From Lineolata rhizophorae (Eukaryota; Ascomycota; Dothideomycetes; Lineolatales; Lineolataceae), in the NCBI GenBank assembly GCA_010093515.1, contig MU001673.1:1187320-1251319 (forward strand): a stretch of 64,000 bases of DNA, in the 5' to 3' direction. Position 1 is the first letter of the stretch. Each line of letters starts with the position of its first letter. This document shows positions 33,812-44,469 of the stretch, piece after piece. The notes under the pieces were generated by a model. That model was not told the DNA's origin, searched no databases, and saw only the letters and a list, made by a program, of their open reading frames with translations. Position numbers and translations under genes: made by a program.

Positions 33812-34529
33812 CAGAGCCCCAAAGGACGCCAAAAACGGTGTCACTCTCGTCTCGTGCCCAGCGGGAACTGCTCGAGTTGCTTAGCCCTTGCAAATGAAAC
33901 CGCCGACAGATGTTACGGTAAAGATGGTAAGGCCGAGATTTCGCTGGGCAGGCTGAGGTATTGAAGATAGCCTCTAAAGACAAGACATGAAATTCAATTA
34001 AAAGCGAGACAACAAGACCAAAATGCTGGCGAGAAGGGGCGGGGACTGAGTTCCGTTGCTGTTGTTAGTACGGCCCGGTGACGGCGTTGATACGGATAAG
34101 TATTGTCCTATGTGGAGTACAGGATCGAGGGCTGCGCCCGGCGAGGAGATGGAGAGTTGATGGTGAGAGGAAGGCCTGGCTATGGCCCCGGACAGGAAGC
34201 GCCTGCAAACTCCGGGTACCAACCTAGCTAGCACACGCAGGCGCAACTGGCCCCACAGAGTACCTCCTTAATGCTAGGCCTACATAGTATATTCTGTAGT
34301 CAACCAGGGCAGGTCCTGGGTTTATAGCGGTAGGTCCTACGCATATGGTAGCACGCTGATTGGCCCCGCTCACGTGCCGCCGGTGTCTCAGTCGCACGAT
34401 CCCGTGACTAGTCGCGGCCTGTCTGCACCGGCTCGACAAGCAAGCTTGGGAAGCTGTGGAAGGCCCGCTCCCGACATCTTGGGATGGAGATTTAGATTTG
34501 TCGGATAGCCTAGAGTCCACGGCAGGAGC
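33812..34529. promoter_or_regulatory. Divergent promoter region, Ama1-like / BET4
   Basis: The two start codons face away from each other across 718 bp. The region contains CACGTGCC near 34371 and ACCCGGAGT-like GC stretches near 34210. A small upstream gene on either strand is not supported; open frames of 80-140 codons lack domains. Meiotic control elements such as a URS1-like GGCGGC were not found convincingly. Confidence 0.45.
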
Positions 34530-35767
34530 ATGGCGAGTGTATGTTCTCACACGTCTGTGGTATTGGATTGTGACCCTTCTTCTAACAGTCTGCTGCGCCG
34601 ACCTGCCCACAGCACGGGATCCCACGGGTTTCCTCATCCGAGGTCCCAACCGAGCAGTCTCGTCTAAAGGAAGCCCAGAAGATCGTACAGTACCGGCATC
34701 TTGCAGACCTAGTCAATCACAAAGTAACGGCATCCCCAACCCCTTCCGTGGCTAATCTCCGTGCCGTGGGCTAACGCGCCGTTCAGTATGGCGAAGGTCA
34801 ACTCGATATCGACTCATTGAGTCTTACGTCCAAACTCCTCACCAAGAACCCCGAGTACTACAGTATTTGGAATTATCGTCGCAGGATCCTCCAACATCTA
34901 ATGCCAAACTCTACCCCAACGACGAACTCTTATTCTTATGAGAACGAACTGAAATTCTTGCTACCCCTTCTTATTCAATTTCCAAAATGCTACTGGATCT
35001 GGAATCACCGGGTTTGGGTTCTAGAGCAAGCTGACACTTCTCTTCCGCTAGAGGCAGCGTTGGCTTTCTGGAGGGAAGAGCTTGGTCTAGTCAGTAAAAT
35101 GCTCGCTCGTGATAGTCGGAACTTCCATGGCTGGCGCTACCGGAGGCTGGTTGTCAAGCATCTCGAGGCGTTGTGTTCCAACCACGATGTTGCGGAGGGC
35201 AGCAGCCTCAGGTCCACCCACCAGATAGTGGAAGATGAGTTTGACTATACCACCAAGATGATCGAAACAAACCTTTCGAACTTCTCTGCCTGGCATAACC
35301 GCAGTTTGCTGATTCCTCGGCTCCTGGATAACCGTCAGGCCGGTAGGGACGAGAGAAAGGTTATGTTTGAATCGGAGTTGGCCCTCATACACAAAGCTCT
35401 ATACACGGATCCATATGATCAGTCGTTATGGTACTACCATAATTATCTTTTGCAGCATTTCGATCCAGCACAGCAGCAAAGTGCTACCACTACTATTTAC
35501 AGCCCGTCGAACGAAGAAAGCATCCATTGGCTGCGACATGAGTTAGATCTTCTCCGTGAACTTTGCGATGATGAAGATGGCTGCAGATGGATTTATCAAG
35601 CTCTGGTTGAATGCAGCACCATTTACACGGAAGTTGACCGGGATACCCAGCACACACTCACGAGGGATCTTCAGCTGTGGTTGCAGAAACTTCAAGATTT
35701 AGACCCTCTCCGCTTCAAACGTTGGAAAGATGCGGAGGCGGGACTTCTTGTTCGAACCAAGGCGTAA
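34530..35767 (+). CDS. BET4: Rab geranylgeranyltransferase alpha subunit, 3 exons, 366 aa
   Basis: Bet4 forms the catalytic dimer with Bet2 that attaches geranylgeranyl groups to Rab GTPases. Exons are 34530-34538, 34613-34723 and 34787-35767; 1101 nt in frame. The first coding exon is only 9 nt and encodes MAS, giving the fungal N-terminus MASHGIPR when joined. Five prenyltransferase alpha repeats are visible: NPEYYSIWNYRRR (about residue 55), FPKCYWIWNHRVWVL (105), DSRNFHGWRYRRLV (143), NLSNFSAWHNRSLL (197) and DPYDQSLWYYHNYL (248). A sixth, weaker one is at the end (DPLRFKRWKD). Length fits the family without the extra LRR and Ig domains of animals. Introns are 74 and 63 nt, each with a CTAAC branch site. 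The gene lies directly at the border of the AT-rich island, about 160 bp away. Confidence 0.93.
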
Positions 35768-36289
35768 ATGCCGAGAGAATGAATCATTTAGCAATGCGCC
35801 TCCTTCTGTTCCTTTTTTTTCCTTTTTTTAATATTTTTCTGAACCCTTTCCCGTTCGGCCAGTGGACGTCAAACCCCAACGTCCCTGATGTAAAATACTA
35901 GGTATAAACTGAGTGGCGCCTAGCTCAATCCATATATACCTGTCAAGACCCGAGGTGCTAGCACTCTCCGTAGAGTAAAAAAGCGGAAAGGGAGAAGGAG
36001 GGTTCGTAAAGTAAAAATCCAGTCGTGGTTTCACCTTATACCAAACATTAGAGCGTTGGGCTCTCCAAACCCCACCTAGTGGGTAGGCAACGTAATGGTA
36101 GGTTTTTCTTAACAGGATTAAATGGGGTTATATCCATGTATAATTCACAATGTGGTGGGGTTTGGTTTCCCTTTTAGGTCTAGCATGGTCCTATCAAGGT
36201 GGGGTGGGTTTTGATTATATAATATGGGATCCGAAACCCCTAAAAAAAACTCAAATACGGCTATACTGCTACTAAATGTCCTACTTAAA

Positions 36290-36450
36290 AATATTGGTAG
36301 TAGCCACTCCAATAACTAATTAGATCTTGATTAACTATAATGCTAAAACCCTAGACCTCAATAAAAACCTCTCCCTAATAAAAATCTAAACCCCGACCCA
36401 ATAGACACTACCCCAAAGCGGGGGTCGACCCTACCCCACCCTATTATATA
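36290..36450 (+). repeat. Dispersed repeat C, copy 1
   Basis: This stretch (CTAAAACCCTAGACC, then AATAAAAATCTAAACCCCGACCCAATAG) matches, in inverted orientation, the segment at 43490-43640. Further GGGTNNACCCTACNCCA blocks of the same family occur at 43120-43165 and 44530-44575. The type of element is unknown. The surrounding 36040-36290 probably belongs to the same element. Confidence 0.55.
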
Positions 36451-36813
36451 CTATGCCACTAATATATTTACTAAAGCTAGAAGGGTTGTATACTAGCTAC
36501 TACAAAAGTTAACTAAACCTATCGTAATTCGTAGGTCTTGTTTAGTAATTTATATAAAAAGTCTTTAAGTTGTATAATATCTATAGTTAAACGGATACTA
36601 TGTGAATATTCTATTGTCTTAACTAGATAGTGCGGTCTATATCTTACACCCCGAAGCAAGCCAAACTGCCAAAATACCTTCAATAGAAGCCCTATAGTTA
36701 GTAGGACTCTCGTTATACCGTACGTTATAACCACTTCGGCGGGAATAATAACCCTAATCATAGGATATAATACTATAACGGACCGATTGTAAAACTCTAG
36801 ATAGCTACTAAAC

Positions 36814-37050
36814 TAATGTGGCAGGGTAGAAATAGCCCAAAAGAACGTCAAGTAATCACGTCGTCACTTTCTCACGGCTCGGTTTAAAGAAGCAGCAATT
36901 GATTAGTAATTAACTTTTGGAAGAAGAAGTGAAGGTGAAGGTGTGTCAAGTGTTTGGTGGCAAGGCAACCTGATTGTGTGAAGGGTAATGGTAAGTATAA
37001 GGGAGAAAGTGAACCAAGGAGAGAGTTGAATTGAAAACCATGTGTCAACT
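36814..37050 (-). mobile_element. Degenerate copy of MITE-like family A
   Basis: The order of landmarks (GGCAGGGTAGA, AAAAGAACG, ACGTCGTCACTT, AATTAACTTTTGG, AAGGCAACCTG) follows the reverse-oriented copies of family A, but the terminal repeat is poor and the end cannot be placed. It is the most diverged member in the window. Confidence 0.45.
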
Positions 37051-37180
37051 CTTTCTATATACTAAAGCGGTCTATATAGCGGTAGTTAGAGCCATAGTAA
37101 TATATATAGCCTCGGCTACCTAGTATACCCTAATAATAAATAAGGTCTCCTATCTAGTAGGCTTCTAGAAACTCTAAAGA

Positions 37181-37235
37181 ATATATTATTATTATCTCAT
37201 ACGCCCTTGCAAGCCTGTGCTTATAGGGAGCCTCT
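37181..37235 (-). mobile_element. LINE 3' tail fragment (1)
   Basis: The sequence ATATTATTATTATCTCATACGCCC and the following 25 bases match, as reverse complement, the last 54 bases of the LINE remnant that ends at 40329. It is therefore the 3' tip of a second, opposite-oriented and mostly lost LINE copy. Confidence 0.55.
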
Positions 37236-37299
37236 GTATGTTCTCTAAAGAATATAGAATAGGTATTTAAGAAGAGTTACTAGAGTATTTAAAGCTACC

Positions 37300-37620
37300 C
37301 TAGTGTAGTAGAGTAGGGCGATGCCACCCCTAATACTCCTTTTTGGCAGTTTCTTTTCCCAGTTGCACGTGACTTCTTTTTTCTTTTAAGTATGTTGGGT
37401 TTTTCTCCTCCCCATATTCAGAACATTCATTCATTCAATATACACACACAAAAGCTTTTCTCTGCCCCTTTCTTGTCTTTTTTTTCCTCTTCTTATTACC
37501 CAAAAGTTAGTTAGCAAGCAACAATTCGAACGCATGATGCCGTGAAGCAGTGAAGACGTGACCCTTCCTTTGCTCTTTAAGTGTTGGTCTTAGGTAAAGT
37601 GCTCTACCCTGCTACACTAG
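37300..37620 (+). mobile_element. MITE-like family A, copy 1 (321 bp)
   Basis: The element starts CTAGTGTAGTAGAGTAGGGC and ends in an imperfect inverted repeat (GCTCTACCCTGCTACACTAG). Consensus of the terminal repeat over copies is TAGTGTAGYAGRGTAGRGC. Between the ends are a CACGTGAC box near 37366, a pyrimidine-rich stretch and the GATGCCGTGAAGCAGTGAAG block near 37537. No coding capacity is visible. This is the cleanest copy. Confidence 0.8.
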
Positions 37621-37937
37621 TCTAAAGCTATCGCGCTGCTAGGATTATACCTTAAGACCCTCTAAGCTAAGTACTATAGGCGCCTCTAAGACTTTAGAGT
37701 TATATAAGAGATTAACTCTATCAATAAAAAACTACTACGAATACTTTTATAGAGAGAAAGGTAGTACTAGAAGTAAACGCTAGAAGAAAAGAGGATAGAT
37801 TAGGTTAACTAATAGTAAGACTAACTTGGGTGAATATAGGGTACGTAAATCCGCTAAATAGCTCTTAATAAATAGCGAGAGGCCTAGTATAAATACCTAA
37901 TGAAGGCCAACTAGAATACGACTAAAGAACCTCTATA

Positions 37938-38291
37938 CTGTAAGTAGAGCAGGGCGGCGCCACCCCTAATACCACTTTTTGAGTTTCTTTTCCCCTAACT
38001 GCACGTGATTTCTTTCGTTTTATATGTGTTAGGCTTTTCTCCCCCATATATACACACCATTCCTTTTCACTAAACACACCTACACACGCACTATTTAAGT
38101 CGCCTTTGCCATACACGCACACCAAGAACTTCCCTTGCTTTTCTTTGATTTTCTTTCCCCTTATCCAAAAGTTAGTAAACAACGGTGCCTCCTTGAACTC
38201 GAATACACGATGCCGTGAAGCAGTGAAGACGTGTCTCTTCTTTTGTTCTTTAAGTGTTGGTCCTAGGTAAAGTGCTCTACTCTGCTGTAAT
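37938..38291 (+). mobile_element. MITE-like family A, copy 2 (about 354 bp)
   Basis: Same orientation and landmark order as copy 1: GGGCGGCGCCACCCCTAATACC near 37952, GCACGTGATT near 38002, GATGCCGTGAAGCAGTGAAG near 38209, TAGGTAAAGTGCTCTAC at the right end. The left terminal repeat is altered (CTGTAAGTAGAGC). Confidence 0.75.
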
Positions 38292-38747
38292 AGCAGGCTT
38301 AGATTAGTATACATAAATATAAAGGCAGATCGAATAGGGAAATTAATACCCTAGCGATTAGTCTCTATTTAGATCTACATAGTGTATGCTTTCCTTAGAC
38401 ATCGATTATCAAGTGCTTATTGTAAGATTTATACGATTATTACACCTTTAAGACCCTACGCTACTACTACGTAACGCTTGAGTCTAACAAGACTAACTAT
38501 CGTACTATATAAAACTGACATGGTCAAGGGGTATTACCTTCGACTAGCTCTAGGTTCCCCCTCAATAGCCTTAACCTAAAGCCTAGCTTATATAGCTATC
38601 CTGGAAATACCTAGATAATTATAGATATAGATATAACATAAATATCTAATAATTAAACTAGTAGTAAAGTAGACTAGATACCCTAGTAGACTAGGAAAGC
38701 TAGATATTTGGGAGTCAGGATAGTAGAGGTTTCCTTTACTAAGAATC

Positions 38748-39100
38748 CTAGTGTAGCATGACAGAGCACTTTACCTAGGATCAACACCTAATGAACAAAA
38801 GAAGGGTCACATCGTCACTACTTCACGACATCATGCGTTCGAGTTTAGAAGAGCACTGCCACTTGCTAACTAACTTTTGGTAATAAGAAGAGAGAGAAAG
38901 ACAAGAAAAAAGGCAGAGAAAGCTTTTGTGTATATGTGTATGAATAGCAAAGGCAACTTGTGTGTTGGATGAGTGTGTGTTGTGTATAGAAGGAGAAAAA
39001 CCCAATCTACCTAAAAGGAAAAGAAGTCACGTGTAAGAAAGAGGAAGAAACTGCCAAAAAGGGGTACTAGGGGTAGCGCCGCCCTACTTTACTACACTAG
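38748..39100 (-). mobile_element. MITE-like family A, copy 3 (about 353 bp)
   Basis: Reverse orientation. It starts CTAGTGTAGCATGACAGAGC and ends GCCCTACTTTACTACACTAG, so both ends again carry CTAGTGTAG. The internal AGTCACGTGTAAG box lies near 39026. Confidence 0.78.
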
Positions 39101-39377
39101 GCTTAGCCCTAGGCTTTTCCTAAACTAGGTGGACTTATAAAAAGGGGGTTAGGGGCCTTCTGATCTACTACGCTATTCTGCTAGAAATCTCTATTCCGAA
39201 AACCTACCCTATAAAAGCCATAAGATAGCTCTAACATGGATACTATCGCTTGGAGAGTAGCGACGTTGTGTTCGAGCGTCTAAGTCAATCTTTATCGAAG
39301 GTTGCGCGGAGCTGTACTTTTGTCTGTCTATTAGTAGAATAAGATAAAAAAAGAGTATAAACGAAGTAGCCAGCGAT

Positions 39378-39432
39378 TTATTGTTATTATTATCTCATAC
39401 ATCGGTGCAAGCTGATGCTTATAGGGAGCTTC
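39378..39432 (-). mobile_element. LINE 3' tail fragment (2)
   Basis: TTTATTGTTATTATTATCTCATAC followed by GCTTATAGGGAGC matches the reverse complement of the LINE tip at 40276-40329 and the fragment at 37181. It marks a third LINE 3' end in the island. Confidence 0.5.
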
Positions 39433-39719
39433 TATCTGTCCTAAATACAGGCAAAACTCTCTAGGGAAGAAAATATATTTCTCTTGCCCCCCTTAGTACC
39501 TTTAAGGTGTACTATTAAGACTATAGCTAGAGGTGCTTACCCCCTTAGCTAGCTTAGATTCCCTCTTTCCTATAGCTCCGGCGTTCTAGATTAGCTACCT
39601 TATAGGCTATATTATATAGTCTATTAGTATCTTTAATCTACGCCCTATTTACTTAGTATACTAGGTAGTAAACTATTATATACTAGGGTATCTATTAGCC
39701 TTTTCTGTATTAATAGTAG

Positions 39720-40329
39720 GAATAAACCAAGCAGTACTCCAAGAATAGAGAGAGGCCTGGCAAAAGTATATTACCAAGGCATACTAGGACGCGATCGAGG
39801 AACCACTATACCGTAACTACCTACACAGGTATAAACAGCTAAGGAAGGCGGAAAGCGTAATACTAATACAAGCGAGGATAAGGAGGATAGGCCTCGCTGC
39901 CTTCCTAGCTAAGGCTAAAGTCCTATAATTTCTAACCGGATAATATTAGTATAGAGGAGGAAACCAGATACCTAGGCGTATAGGGCGCAAATTAGGGTCT
40001 CGAGAGGAGGCATAGACTATACAGATCTAAGATAGGCTATAAGGGTTACCCGATAGCTAATCCGGAATACGGGGCTCTAGTGGTACTAGCTAGCGGATAA
40101 GCTACTCCATAGGAGAGGGGGAGCACGAACTAGCTAGGGGTAGAACGCCTAGCTACGGCCTTAATAGTATACCTCTATGGTACTAAAAGGCTACGAGTAG
40201 CAAAAGGAACAAGGAAGACAAAGTAAAACAGGTTTTCTACCCTAGAGGGTTTCGCCTGCAAATAGAATAGATAGAGGCCCCCTATAAGCACCAGCTCCCA
40301 AGGGCGTATAAGATAATAATAATATATTA
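39720..40329 (+). mobile_element. Decayed LINE remnant, 3' end (Tad1-like)
   Basis: Reading the plus strand gives a recognisable tail of a fungal LINE ORF2: LRKAESVILIQARIRRIGLAAFLAKAKVL near 39835-39930, which resembles the RKAESSLLIQLRTGKIGLAAFL region that follows the RNase H domain in Tad1-type elements. Stop codons interrupt it, for example just after KAKVL. The element ends in an ATAATAATAATAT-type tail at about 40329. The 5' and catalytic parts were not found. Assignment to the Tad1 clade is by memory of the motif. Confidence 0.6.
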
Positions 40330-40456
40330 ATAGTATCTAGTTGGGTATTATAGAACTCTCGCTCTAGCCAGAAAGGAGGCAAGTCCTATTCGCCCTATCT
40401 ATACATGGATAGGGATAAAGCTCTCTACCTTTCTAAGGTATTTATATCGGCGGAGG

Positions 40457-40820
40457 TAATGTAGTAGGGTAGGGCATTTTACCTAGGACCAACACTTAAA
40501 GAACAAAAGAAGAGACACGTCTTCACTGCTCTACGGCATCATGCGTTCGAGTTAAAGGAGGCACCGTTAATTGCTAACTAACTTTTTGGGTAATGAGAAA
40601 ATAAAAGAAAAGAAAACGGTCAAAGAAAAGCTTTTATGCATGTATGTATGTGTGGCAAGGGCAACTTGAATAGTATATGTTGTTGAATGAATAAATAAGT
40701 GTCGTATAGGGAGGGAGAAAAACCTAACATATTTGAAGGGAAAGAAGCCACGTGCAACTAGGGAAAGAAACTGACAAAAAATGGTGTTAGGGGTAGCGCC
40801 GCCCTACTCTACTACACTAT
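40457..40820 (-). mobile_element. MITE-like family A, copy 4 (about 364 bp)
   Basis: Reverse orientation. The left end TAATGTAGTAGGGTAGGGC is slightly altered; the right end is GCCCTACTCTACTACACTAT. Internal landmarks are TACCTAGGACCAACACTTAAAG near 40480, GTCTTCACTGC near 40529, and AGCCACGTGCAAC near 40746. It inserted next to, or into, the LINE and Tc1/mariner debris on either side. Confidence 0.78.
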
Positions 40821-40899
40821 ATTCCCGCTAACCCTATTTAGTAACTGTATCTTGGCGCCACTACTTCACTCCTAACAGGTCTCCCCTAATCACTATAGA

Positions 40900-41409
40900 A
40901 AAGGATTTACTCCGTACTACGCGAGTATATGGTTAACTCGTATATTTAAGGTCTAGAAAGGACCCTCATTAATCGCTATAGGCTAGGTTTCCTTTAGTGG
41001 TAAGATAATGCCCCTATATACGGCTGGAAGTATTAAAGATTAGCTTAAAGAATTTAGGGTATATATGATAGATTAGTCTCCAAGCTTACCTAATTTAAAC
41101 CCCGATTGAGTATATCTAGTTCTTCCTAAAAAGAAGGTGTTAGAGAGCCGCCCTAAAATACCCCACCACGGGTAAATCCAAGGCCGAATTTAGGGTGTCG
41201 GTAATGGCCTGTACAGAGGTTAATCCCTTAAGAGATGATACAGAAGTACATTAGGTTAATACTATTAGCATGTATAGTTCCTAGCTAGCAGTGTCGCAGT
41301 CTTTTGGCTACGTTAGCTAGTTGCAGGTTAGAGCATGCTAATTCTAGCAAATACCTCGTAGATTAGGTGCTATACGTAAAGCAAAGGGCTGGCAAGGTAA
41401 GTATTAGAA
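40900..41409 (+). mobile_element. Decayed Tc1/mariner-type transposase
   Basis: The plus strand preserves the C-terminal half of a Tc1/mariner-superfamily transposase. Landmarks are a DNAPIYTAG-like stretch near 41000-41030, PNLNPD followed by KKKVLESRP near 41092-41155 (family SPDLNPIE and LKKKV), and a terminal RRLGAIRKAKGWQGKY near 41356-41406 followed by TAG at 41407-41409. Premature stops are present at several family tryptophan positions, where TGG appears to have become TAG (for example in SIKD-stop-LKEF), as expected from G-to-A mutation. The N-terminal half and terminal repeats were not found. Confidence 0.7.
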
Positions 41410-41668
41410 ATCTCCTAATTCCTAACTTTTGTCCTGTATAATTTATATATAAAATTGGGCTTTAATTGTAAAGATATTGATTTTTTAACTTAATGAAATT
41501 TTTCGTAGGGTTTGGGGTCATATATATAGGGTGTCAAGAAACTAATATCCTAGTAGTGTAAGCCTTAGAGGTAGTAACCTACTCTAGCTAGAAAAGAGAC
41601 CTAGAAGGCTATAAATAGAGGGACGATATTTAAGGAGTAGACGGACCGCTAGTAGATGGATTAAGTAC

Positions 41669-42078
41669 GCGTATACTATACCAATAGTATTACATAAACC
41701 GATAGATAGCCGACCGATAGTTGGACCAATAGATACCAATACTATTGATTAGCTAATCAATACTTATCAATACCCCGCTTCACCAAAGAAAAAATTTTAC
41801 GATGCAGCCTACCAAGTACGGCCAATAGGCAATTAGCTAATAAAATCTAGACCAGCTGCTACAAGTACATATTATTTAATTGCAAAACTAAATTTTCGTA
41901 CGAAAATAAAGCAAGATAATTTTTTAAAGTAACTTATACTAAGTAGCATATATTATATGGTAGGGTATTTAAATGCTGCGAAGCCGAAAGTATTGATAAT
42001 ACTACCGATAGATACCGATGGATACCGATACACGCTAAGTATCTATCGGTCGCTATCGATACTATCGTTGCCAACCCT
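41669..42078. mobile_element. MITE-like family B, copy 1 (about 410 bp)
   Basis: The right end reads CGATACTATCGTTGCCAACCCT, whose complement matches the left end of copy 2. Both ends carry several CCGATAGATA units, and a central palindrome-like ATTGATTAGCTAATCAATA lies near 41746-41764. The left tip is worn. Compared with copy 2 about 300 bp are missing from the middle. Confidence 0.65.
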
Positions 42079-42705
42079 GTACTAGAACGTCCTATAGAAA
42101 TTAAAGGTAGAAAGCGCTATAATCGTACAAACTAGTAGGCCGAATAGGCCTAGTATATATACTAGACTTCTCGGCGGGTTAATATAGAGTAGACTAGTAG
42201 ATATCTAGATATGTCCTTATATACTATCTCGAACTGCACGTATAGAGGGGCAACTACTCTAGAAAGGGGGAAGGAAACTAAGGCCTATATTTTCGGAAGA
42301 GATTAGATAACATAAAGGTAACAGTAGGCGCAGCTAAATAGCTTATTTAGTACACCGCAACTACCTTGTGGGAAGCATACTATTCAGTAGGTATAGTACT
42401 TATTATAGAGTAGACCTAGTAGCTAAGGGCGCTATGCACGTAGATAGATACCTGCGAGAGAGAGTAGAGGCAACAAGGAGGACAGCATGTAATAGGTTTT
42501 TATTCCCACGGGATGGTTTTCCTGTATACTGGAAGTCGCAGATAATGATAATAGTATTTATAACAACTTGTATTGAAAACCAGTGGTATAAACGAGTTAT
42601 CCTTATTTGATATAGAATCTTGATGTATCATATGGCCTTCATCGCCAGGAAACGAGCTATATACTACCCACCTTTTTTTTTTTGGTAGTACGTTTGGTAG
42701 TAGTG

Positions 42706-43029
42706 TAGTGTAGCATAGTAGAGCACTTTACCCAGGAACAGCACTAAAAGAACAATGGGAGAGCCACGTCTTCACTGCTTCATCGCATCGTATCTTCTAG
42801 ATCGGAGAAGCAACTATTGTGTGCTAACTAACTTTTGAGTGATGAGAAGAGAAAAGAAAAGAAAGGGTCAAAGAAAAGTTTTTGTGCGTGTGTAGCCAAG
42901 GGCAACTTGGGTAAGAAAAGTGTAGTGAAAAGAGGAGAAAAACCTAACATACATTAAAAAAGGGCAATGAAGTCACGTGCAGTTAGGAAAAAGGGTGTTG
43001 AGGGTGGCGCCGCTTTACTCCACTACAAT
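42706..43029 (-). mobile_element. MITE-like family A, copy 5 (about 324 bp)
   Basis: Reverse orientation. The left end is TAGTGTAGCATAGTAGAGC and the right end GCCGCTTTACTCCACTACA. Internal landmarks are TTTACCCAGGAACAGCAC near 42727, GTCTTCACTGCTTCATCGC near 42767, and AGTCACGTGCAGTT near 42971. Confidence 0.78.
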
Positions 43030-43169
43030 AGCTGTATCTTTTTAGAATAGGCTTAACGCTTAGGGTTTTAGGACCCCAAAAGCCGACCCTAATGTAATTA
43101 CACCAAACCTAAATAGGAAACCCGACGCGACCTCCGATAGGGTTAACCCTACCCCATTGTGGACTATAG

Positions 43170-43192
43170 GTATATATATATATATATATATA
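43170..43192. repeat. (TA)n microsatellite
   Basis: About eleven TA units in a row, inside a block related to repeat C. It is followed at 43238-43253 by a run of 16 G. Confidence 0.9.
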
Positions 43193-43237
43193 TTCGGAGC
43201 CAAACAAGAAAGCTTTTTTTCCTTGGTTTGGGGAGCC

Positions 43238-43253
43238 GGGGGGGGGGGGGGGG
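43238..43253. repeat. Poly-G run (16 G)
   Basis: Sixteen consecutive G residues. Homopolymers like this are prone to length error in sequencing and assembly, so the exact number is uncertain. Confidence 0.85.
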
Positions 43254-43489
43254 TTATTCGGAGAAAAACTCGGGAACAACCGACCCTAAACCTAAATATA
43301 TTACCACATCTTGCCGAGAGTTTTAGTACTCGGGGGCGGCCTCAATCATGCGCGAATGACTTAGGAGTAGGAAAACATACTACCTAGTACACTAAGGAAT
43401 CAAGTACCACAGCCAAACCATCGCGATCCTAACGCACCGCCTTGAAGACAAAGATGACTTGACCACCTACCTATACGTGCCGTGTGCTA

Positions 43490-43640
43490 TGGGGTGGAGT
43501 AGGGTCAGGGTTAGGTCGAACACCGTTTTGGGGTGGGGTGTATTGGGTCGGGATTTAGATTTATTGAGCGAGAATTTTATTAGGGTTTAGGGTCCTAGCA
43601 CTATGATCAATTGGAATCTAGTTTAGTTATCAGAATTACT
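43490..43640 (-). repeat. Dispersed repeat C, copy 2
   Basis: The complement of this stretch aligns with 36290-36450 (shared TAAATCNNGACCCAATA and CCCTAAACCCTAATAAAA-like words). It contains TTAGGGTTTAGGG but only once, so it is not telomeric repeat. Confidence 0.55.
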
Positions 43641-43729
43641 ACTACTAACTCTTTTTTTTTTTTTTTGCGGTGGTATATTTGGTAGTATAGCTATATTTAA
43701 GCCTTTCGGGGTTTTAGAACCCCTGTTCG

Positions 43730-44433
43730 GGGTTGGCGACGATACCAATAGTATTACATAAACCGATAGATAGCCGACCGTTCGACCGATAGATATCAAT
43801 ACTATTGATTAGCTAATCAATACTTATCAATACCCCGCTTCACTGAAGAAAATTTCTAAGAACAGCCCTAGATAGGGAGAATATAAATTAAGCTATCTGC
43901 TAGCCTGCTACGCACAGGAAGGGAATTCCTTCCTAGTTACTAGTTACTATGCAATCTAGGGTTATAAATGGCAACAGCCTAGTAGTTAGCTATATTAGCG
44001 GTAGCAGAGGGGAGGGAGCATTAGCTATTTTAGAAGAAAGAGTTCAAGGATTTTTTGGTAGAAGTAGGAAGTTTTCGTACGATATACGAGAGAAGTTTTA
44101 CATAGGCTACAGGTAAAAAACTTTACTACGGGCGGGTAGGTGCGCCAGCGAACATTCTCAAAATTATCAGTCGCGTCATTATGCCTACCTCACGGATACT
44201 GCCTAGCAAGTACGGCCAATAAACAGTTAGCTAATATAATAATTGCAAAACTAAATTTTCGTACGAAAAATAAAGCAAGATAATTTTGCAAAGTATAAAT
44301 AGCATATATTATATCCTAAGGTAGTAAATGCTGCGAAGCTGGAAGTATTGATAATACTACCGATAGATATCGATAGATACCGATAGTCGCTAAGTATCTA
44401 TTGGTCGCTATCGATATTATCATCGACAACCCT
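43730..44433. mobile_element. MITE-like family B, copy 2 (about 704 bp)
   Basis: It starts GGGTTGGCGACGATA and ends TATCATCGACAACCCT, imperfect inverted repeats of about 15 bp. The flanking CCGATAGATA units and the ATTGATTAGCTAATCAATA palindrome (near 43806) match copy 1. A middle segment at about 43857-44200 is absent from copy 1. That segment has no recognisable coding sequence. Confidence 0.65.
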
Positions 44434-44469
44434 GCCCCTGTTACATAATACCAAAATCCCACCCCATCG

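Noticed and set aside
36519-36761. 80-codon minus-strand frame in the AT-rich island
   Set aside because: It may be a remnant of transposon coding sequence, but no motif allows a family to be named.
43540-43600. TTAGGG-like words suggesting telomeric repeat
   Set aside because: The words occur once or twice, not in tandem, and belong to dispersed repeat C.
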